Assembly: GCA_019095985.1 (NCBI GenBank)
Contig: CM032662.1
Coordinates: 16,922,272 to 16,986,271, forward strand
Direction of reading: 5' to 3'
Origin: Streblospio benedicti
Taxonomy: Eukaryota; Annelida; Polychaeta; Spionida; Spionidae
Length of the DNA: 64,000 bases
The first letter of the stretch is position 1. The number at the start of each line of letters is the position of its first letter. The position numbers were made by a program, and so were the translations under genes. Below are positions 57,185-64,000 of this stretch, in pieces. Under the pieces are notes generated by a model. The model worked only from the letters and a program-made list of their open reading frames with translations. It did no database searches and was not told where the DNA came from.

Positions 57185-60100
57185 ATAGTCATTTTTTTTT
57201 AAACATTGCATAAGTAGGAATTTTATGAAAAAAGAGTACATGGTTTGCAAGATGGCTCGGAAATGTGTTTTAGGACAGCAAGATCCATGGTCTTTACCAA
57301 CCACCATCATTTCTCTTCATGCTCCATATTCGTCACCAAATGAGTTTAGGAGCAAACAGTCTAAACTCACATGCTTGTTTTGAAAGCACTAGGTATTTTT
57401 TCTTTAAATTGTTTTTTAACTATCAATTTAAAATACTGAATAATAAGTGTTTTCTATCTATAATTCCTGTTGTTTTTTATGAATAAAATGACATCTGTGT
57501 TGCAACTTACCTAGATACAGCAGTTAATACTTTGCAGATAGCTTTATTGCTATATATCCATGAAGAAACCCTTATACTTACAGCATAACCATTTAATTAA
57601 TCCAGGTTTCGAATTATTCAGTCAATGTCCAAGTGTTGCGATCGGAGGCTAAAATAATGAATCCTTGTCCAGACATCCGATATATCACTGAATAATAATT
57701 TTATGTATATATTCGTTGTATGAGGTTTGTCAACCTAATTTACCTACTTGGTAATCCAATATTTTGTCAACGTTTTTCATTTCATCACAGGATGTCGATT
57801 GAACGCCCATGGATTTTTCTTGACCAACACAACCTGAATACAATGTATCTATATATTAGTAAGATATGTAATACAAAATTAACTATATTTACCATTTGTT
57901 AGTTTTCACAGCTTCTGTGACTTCTGCGACTGAGACTGTTTTAAAGTGGAAAACTTGTGTTTTGAAGAAATATAAATTCCAACACAAAAACACTGATTCA
58001 AAGATATACTACATGCTACTTCATATTGGTAAAGGGTACAGTAGAACCTCTAAATTAGACCACCTCAATAATAAGACCATTTATCATGCTCCCAAACCTT
58101 CATAAAGCGAACGAAATGAACTTCTGTAAAGAGGACCCATCCCTCTTGAAACCACGAAGCCAATTTCCTAGGTGGTCTCCTTTACACTAGAACACATTAT
58201 TGCACGAATTAATTTTGCACACTGATTTTGAGCAATTTTAATCGCAGAAGACTTTCAACTAAATTTGCCTCCTTATCATCACATGATGCTTATCTCATGT
58301 TATATCATTCCAATACAGCCTGTATGCCTCCATATACACACACACACACGCATTGGAAATTTAAAGGACACATATATGGTAGAAAAAAAGAGTATTATGT
58401 TGCATGTACGGTTTCACACACTATCCTTAATTCGCACACAGCAGAGGTTTGTGCATTGTTAATGGCAGACGCCTTCAGCTGGCTGTTTGTCGTGTCATGT
58501 TATTAAATGGCACGATGCATATCTCATGTAATATTCACGCCAAAGCTGTCGGTTTTCACATTTCAATATATCGTTACCAGTGTAAACATAAATGTCACAA
58601 GTCAACTCATATATATTCCAGTAGGTTGTATGCTCATTTCTTGTCAGCTTTTATTATTCTAGTTTGGACACAATCTCGATTTGTATAATATAAGAAAATA
58701 TTTCACTTATTTTTTTCTGACTTTTTCTGATAACGTTATACTTATAAGTTAAAATTCTTGGCATTTTAATGCATGAACTTCATTGATAGCTATAATATGG
58801 CTTGAACATATCTTATTTAAAAAATTAAATAAAAATTTACCTATTTTTAACAAGCTTTTAAATCAGCTCAAACATAAAATTGATTAACATTATGTTTTCT
58901 TAATGTTATTAAATTTAGAATTAATTTCTGGTGATTTCATTTCCACCACAAATCATATCCAATTGATATAATCTGTAATTTTATACAAGGGTATACATGT
59001 AGTAATACAAAATACAGAGTGGAAAATTACATATAAGTCGACACCAATTAACATCACACATACAAATGTCACTTTATTCTACTCTGTTCCCAATGTTATA
59101 GAGCCACTGCATTTGTTCTTTGACACCCATTGCCAGTTTTCATCCATCTCTAGACAACTGAAACTCACACAGTCTTTATATGGACTCTTTTCATGCACTG
59201 ATGTTCTGTTCTCATTACATGTACATGTATTGGAAAATATACCGTATTTCACTTAAAAGAGGAAAAGGAGCATTTGGCTTATGTAGAAATTAGGTTATAC
59301 ATTACATAGAAATTCATGTTTGTTTTCAGTTTGGTGGTCACATATGGTGAGGAGACTATTTTTGGTTTCAAGATGGCTGATGAGTGACACAAGTCGATTT
59401 CAACCATTGTTAATGGTCAAATTATCTTATAGTCTGTTTGTTTTCATTCATAAGCAGTCTTTCCCCATGTATTTCTCCTCTCCTACCACACTGTACATTG
59501 ACGGGGATCAACACTTGTGACTGTCAGACTGGGGCTTAACCAAAGCACTTGCCATGTCACTTTTTACTTGCTTCCAAAAACTAAACAATACTGCCAAATG
59601 AACTGATTACAGCATAATTTTAACGTATACCACAAACAGAATGACATGTATTTTATATTATTAGGACATTTTGACACTTGATCTGACACCTATTTATTTG
59701 TTAAGCTCTAATTTCATACAAACACTGTTCCTAAATCCAATAACTACTGAATTTCCAGTGTGTTTCTTTATCACCCCTCTCAGACTGAATATATTTTCAT
59801 GTTGCATTTTAAACTCTATACGAATAAAAAATTGACATATTAGCTCAAGATTCTGCCAAGAAGCTAACTAAATGCATCTGCATTCTGCAGGTCTCTTTGA
59901 CCCCAAACTAATCAAGCCAAATCAAATGTAAATATTGATGTAGATTATTCAGCCTGCTTTCATTCTTAGAGGCTGCTCAACAGACTTTCTATCATTGGCA
60001 CCAGATCCATATAAAATTGCTCCCTCGTGTTTTTTCCAACTCCCTGGATAGTATACAGCGGAAGCTGACGGCATTTGTCATTAGATACACTTGTTAGCAT

Positions 60101-62650
60101 TCAAAGCTTGAATGATCAGATCTATGCCTATTCAACATTATGTGTCACACGATATTGTGCAACTTTGGTCAACTTTGGGATGTGCCTGCATGCTCAACAC
60201 CAACCACCAATACCACCTAGAATTGAAACCAATGATGTTCTCACAAGTCCAACTCCCTCCTTTCAACAAATTAGCTCACACTGACACAAATGTCAGTCAT
60301 AGAGGCAACAGAAATTCTGGCCTTGTACATATCTACTTGTCCTTGCAGGATTAGAAACTCAGGACAATTTGCTCATAGACCATAGGGCTGACAGCAATGA
60401 AAATGTAGCAGGCTATGACAAAAAGTCGGTCTAAAATGTGGGAGACTCTCCATGGAACAGTGACCTTTTGATTTGAAATCAGATGGCCATTGTTAAAGTA
60501 GTCCCTATTTTATGCACAATTTTGCTTGTGAGACGCAAATTTTTCATGGTACTAGCATGTCAAAAGAGGTTAGGGCGAGTCAATGGTGTACATCTGAGGG
60601 TGTACTGAGTGAACTGTTTCCATGTGTAGACCTCCGCATAGAGGAAACATATCTTACTGTGAACACCCAGTTACTTAAAACATATATTTCAAATAATGTA
60701 TATTGTCAAACTGAGTATTGTTGACACCTGTGTTATGGAGATACTTTACGGTCCTCCCGATCACAAGTTTTTCTATAATAATCCCAAATCCAGTAACATG
60801 ATGCAGCCCAATAAGGGAAATCTGTGAGAACTGATATGGCTACTTTTGGATAGGTCATGATTTCAAGTTCAATACACTTTTCAAATGCAATGAACAAAAG
60901 TGCAACACTGTTTTTACACTGTTCTTGAACGCTTCTTTTTTAATGTTTTACAGCATGAGATATGTTTCAGCTACTGCTGCTGACTTCTGCTTTTTGGTGC
61001 ATGTTACTGACTTTTGCTTTTTATACTTCTATGAAGCAATGCTATTTCTATTACTTATCATAACCTCTATAAATAATCTATCTCCCTTATAGGATCATTT
61101 GACCTAAGTCTAAGAAGTGATCTTCTTAAGAAGGTACAACTGCATATCTCATTTCGAACATAACCTCAAGGGCTTTCTCATCTTCTGTTTCTCTGTCACT
61201 TTTTCCTCCAGTCATATCAAAAGCCTTGTCCACTTTAAAGAATCCTTAAAAGCTTCGCAAACATGAGTGAGAAATTGAAAGAAAAGCACACTACTTGAAA
61301 CAAGACAAATGGTGTGTTCTCACAGCTTGGAGTTCATTGACTACTGTAAGGTTTTTACCGTAATTAGTAGCTTTTAAAATCTTGTTCAATATATAAATAT
61401 TCTCATTTATTGTTCATACTTCAACTCCATTTTGTTGAACCACATGCTAAATTTAAAAAAAAACTGTGACAAACGAATAACAAATTTTTTTAACTACATT
61501 GAATAATGTCTAGCCATCTCCCTCCCCACAAAGCATTGTGAAAACACGCATAGAATTACACAACAAAGTAGAATTCTCTTTCCAACTCAAAGCATATAAA
61601 AGTCCTCTGTTCAATATAAAAAAAGCATCAAACAAAATTTAAAAAAAAAATGAAACTGCATCAAGTCATACTAAAGTGTAACTCAAGCGCATATACAAAA
61701 CTGAGTAAGAAAAAAACTACTGCATAATAATAGCGCATTTTACTAACAAAGACAATATACCAAATAAAATGGACTGCGGTTGGAAAACCCACATTAGGTA
61801 ATAATCAATCATCGGCTGGACAAAGAGCCCAAACATGTCAACTGTCGTCTGTGTGTTTTGGCCACAGAGAGGCTCTGTGTCGCGTATTCATACTCATTCT
61901 CTGTCCCATCCTTCGCCTGAGGGGTGTAAACTGTGAGCCATTCTACGGTCCCCAGAAAACTGCTGCAGCGTTCTTACGATTGTCTCTTACTACAAACACA
62001 GACGTCAATGAGCAATACGTTCTGGTTTTCCAAATATTTGTGCAATATTTAATTGACACTTGACAATTCAATGGGTCTTTTTTCGTTTTTAAGATAGGTC
62101 TTTGCTGCCAATTCAAGGATACATTCTGCTTTATAATGTTTCTGAATACAAATATGGGGTTCTTAGTTATAATGAATAATGTAGTGAATAACACTTGTAT
62201 TGGTCACATCTTGGTTTGTTTTGATAGGTTGTTCCTTCTTATTCCAAATTTATTCAAAATTAACGTATCTATACATCAGTGCCTCGACCTTCACAACCTA
62301 AACTCCTACTAGTGTAAGTCTAAACTTGAAGAAGCACATAAAAAGGTGTGAAATATATAATAAAAAAGATAAAATTAAACTGATATGTGATGTGTGGATA
62401 GTTAATTTTTGGAATGATTTATAAGGCACCCACAGTATAAATCAGTATAGAAACAAATTAAGTTAAATTAGTATGAATTTGCTCAATTTATAATATCTAT
62501 TGTCATGACAGTAATCAGTATACACATTACTCATAAATACATGTTCAGCAGAATTAAAAATACCTCTCCCGATAAGCAATTAAAAACAGTTGTACAAGCG
62601 CCAGGATTTCCAAATTAGATCAGAATAATGCACTTTTGATTGGCTCCCCA
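57185..62650. other. Non-coding stretch
   Basis: No supported gene. It has a CA-rich run (58333-58350), a miniature transposon (58039-58188) and AT-rich sequence. The block at 61830-62000 is GC-richer and has an open frame reading CEPFYGPQKTAAAFLRLS, but there is no splice or start context. Confidence 0.45.
58039..58188. mobile_element. CAGTAGAACCTC miniature transposon, right end eroded
   Basis: TA then CAGTAGAACCTCTAAATTAG, AATAAGACCATTTATCATGC, CAAACCTTCATAAAGCG and AGGTGGTCTCCTTTACACTAG. It is closest in sequence to the copy at 26405-26580. Confidence 0.65.
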
Positions 62651-62654
62651 AAAG

Positions 62655-63220
62655 TCTCACTTCTAAATTACAGTCCGTACAAATGCAGCATGCAAACTTA
62701 TTTGTTGCATCAAAAAATATGATCATGTGTCTCCATCACTTATTGAGCTCCACTGGTTGCCAGTAGAACAGCGTGTTAAGTTTAAGGTCTTATTGCTGTG
62801 TTTTAAGAGTATAACAATCAATGGTCCTGCATATCTCAAAAACCTTTTACACCTTATGTACCTTCGAGGCGTTTAACATCATCCTCATCCAATATTTTAG
62901 TGGTACCAAAATCAAAAACAGTGGCATATGGAGACCCGTGCCTTCAGTGTAGCTTACCCTAGACTCTGGAAACAAATTGCCCACTCATTTTAGGACCTGG
63001 ATACACTGTTAATTCTTTTAAACGTCAACTTAAAACATTTTTATTTAAAGAGGCATTTTACTTGTAATTTGAATATGACGGTTTGTTTACGTACATATTG
63101 ATATTGTATTAATTTAATTGTATTTTTAACTGTTGTTTTAGGACAGCATCATTGTTTTAATGTTCATATATTGTTTAAGCGCTTTAGAACATTTTATGGA
63201 TAGAGCGCTCTACAAATGTA

Positions 63221-63260
<40 letters not shown>
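62655..63260 (+). mobile_element. LINE 3' end with (ATT)n tail
   Basis: The frame reads NAACKLICCIKKYDHVSPSL, IELHWLPVEQRVKFKVLLLC, then NGPAYLKNLLHLMYLRG and a stop. After frame changes it continues as SSSSNILVVPKSKTVAYGD and FKRQLKTFLFKEAF. This is the conserved C-terminal segment of the reverse transcriptase ORF in CR1/L2-type non-LTR retrotransposons. It is followed by GAGCGCTCTACAAATGT and an ATT microsatellite (63222-63260), the usual 3' end of that group. It is 5'-truncated and inactivated. Confidence 0.8.
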
Positions 63261-63261
<1 letters not shown>

Positions 63262-63554
63262 TGAAATTGAACGATTGACCAACCCAGAAACCGTACAAAT
63301 GTAGTTGGACACCCTATATTTGAAAAGCTGTATCTTAAAAATTGAAACCATGTAGTCTGTAGTATACATATCACCATGACACTTGAGATGTCATTTTACA
63401 TAGAATAAAAATAAAAGCACTTGAAAATTAAGCTTACAGCAATCTTGGGTAACACATCATAATTCAATAAGCTGCATATTTCATTTAGTATAAATCTTCA
63501 TAGATCAACCTACCTGACAAGTGCAGAAAATTAAGTGCCAAAAGATAACATTGA

Positions 63555-63900
63555 AAATATCTGGGAGCACTGTCAGGACATGAGAAGGTCCTATGAGGCC
63601 AGGGTTTGGGTCCCTGTCAGAATGGGGGGTTGGGGGGGGGGGGATGTCAGGACAGTGTGGATGCTGTAGACTCATCCTATGCAATATTTGTTGTTGAATA
63701 AAGATGGGAGTTATGATGTCGGGTATGTCAGTTTTGATACTAATAAAGTTTGTGTTGGGTGGAAAAGGCGGAGGTGGATGATGTTAGAACAATGAGACAA
63801 TGGTGGGTACTGAAGTGGTGGTGCGGTGTCAGAACAGTGCTGATGCTGTAGACCTGGGCTATGAAAGCAATATTTGTGTTGTTAAATAGTGGCTGGGGAG
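63555..63900. repeat. Diverged tandem duplication with a poly-G run
   Basis: GATGTCAGGACAGTGTGGAT then GCTGTAGACTCATCCTATG (about 63643) recurs as GGTGTCAGAACAGTGCTGAT then GCTGTAGACCTGGGCTATG (about 63825). A G-rich run lies at 63623-63643. Confidence 0.5.
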
Positions 63901-64000
63901 ATATGGGTGGTGTTTTTACTTCATAAAAAGGATGATGAGACTTGATTGTCCACTATTAATGTTTTGTCCCCACGGGTAGAAACTAGTACATATGATATAA

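Noticed and set aside
1-64000. CRISPR arrays, bacterial operons or retroviral-type elements
   Set aside because: No regularly spaced identical repeats, no Shine-Dalgarno-led gene rows, and no gag/pol/env-like frames or long terminal repeats seen.

Overview
The window is eukaryotic nuclear DNA from an animal, most likely a marine invertebrate. It is AT-rich with sparse GC-richer exons, GT-AG introns, AATAAA signals, many short TA-flanked inverted-repeat transposons, tRNA-derived SINEs and a LINE 3' end. Palindromic ACATGTA words are scattered throughout. I cannot fix the phylum. The general texture would suit a lophotrochozoan, hemichordate or lancelet, but that is only an impression. There are no bacterial genes, operons or CRISPR arrays.

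Layout. 1-14.7 kb is mostly non-coding, with a diverged tandem duplication, a hAT-like miniature element, one exon-like frame near 5.8 kb and a decayed Asn/Ser/Tyr-rich pseudogene at 11.3-12.1 kb. 15.1-29.5 kb (minus strand) carries a complete PKDCC/VLK secreted kinase gene. I assembled it from 11 coding exons with consistent splice sites and phases, giving 549 residues. Its introns are full of miniature transposons, several only tens of bases from exon edges. 30.4-31.9 kb, just upstream of it, holds two unrelated diverged tandem arrays and a CAG-rich exon-like patch. 32.2-38.5 kb is a transposon cluster. 40.54-41.38 kb (plus strand) is a convincing 3'-terminal exon of an acidic, Ser-rich, probably nuclear protein with CDK-type sites and a DSGYS motif; I do not recognise the family. 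45.7-46.0 kb is a tRNA-Met-derived SINE, with a reverse-oriented sister at 22.4-22.7 kb. 48.43-49.74 kb (minus strand) is a single-exon gene for a secreted CAP-superfamily protein flanked by two similar Cys-containing modules. 52.2-52.8 kb holds an unusual GC-rich cluster of TGCCGTACGGCA palindromes between inverted AAAACCCACAG motifs. 56.72-56.97 kb is a near-perfect 246-bp foldback. 62.66-63.26 kb is a LINE 3' end with an (ATT)n tail.

The two recognised genes are unrelated in pathway, though both products enter the secretory route: a Golgi/extracellular kinase and an extracellular CAP protein. The least explained items are the 52-kb palindrome cluster, the 56.8-kb foldback, the CAP protein architecture, and the placement of miniature transposons against PKDCC exons.
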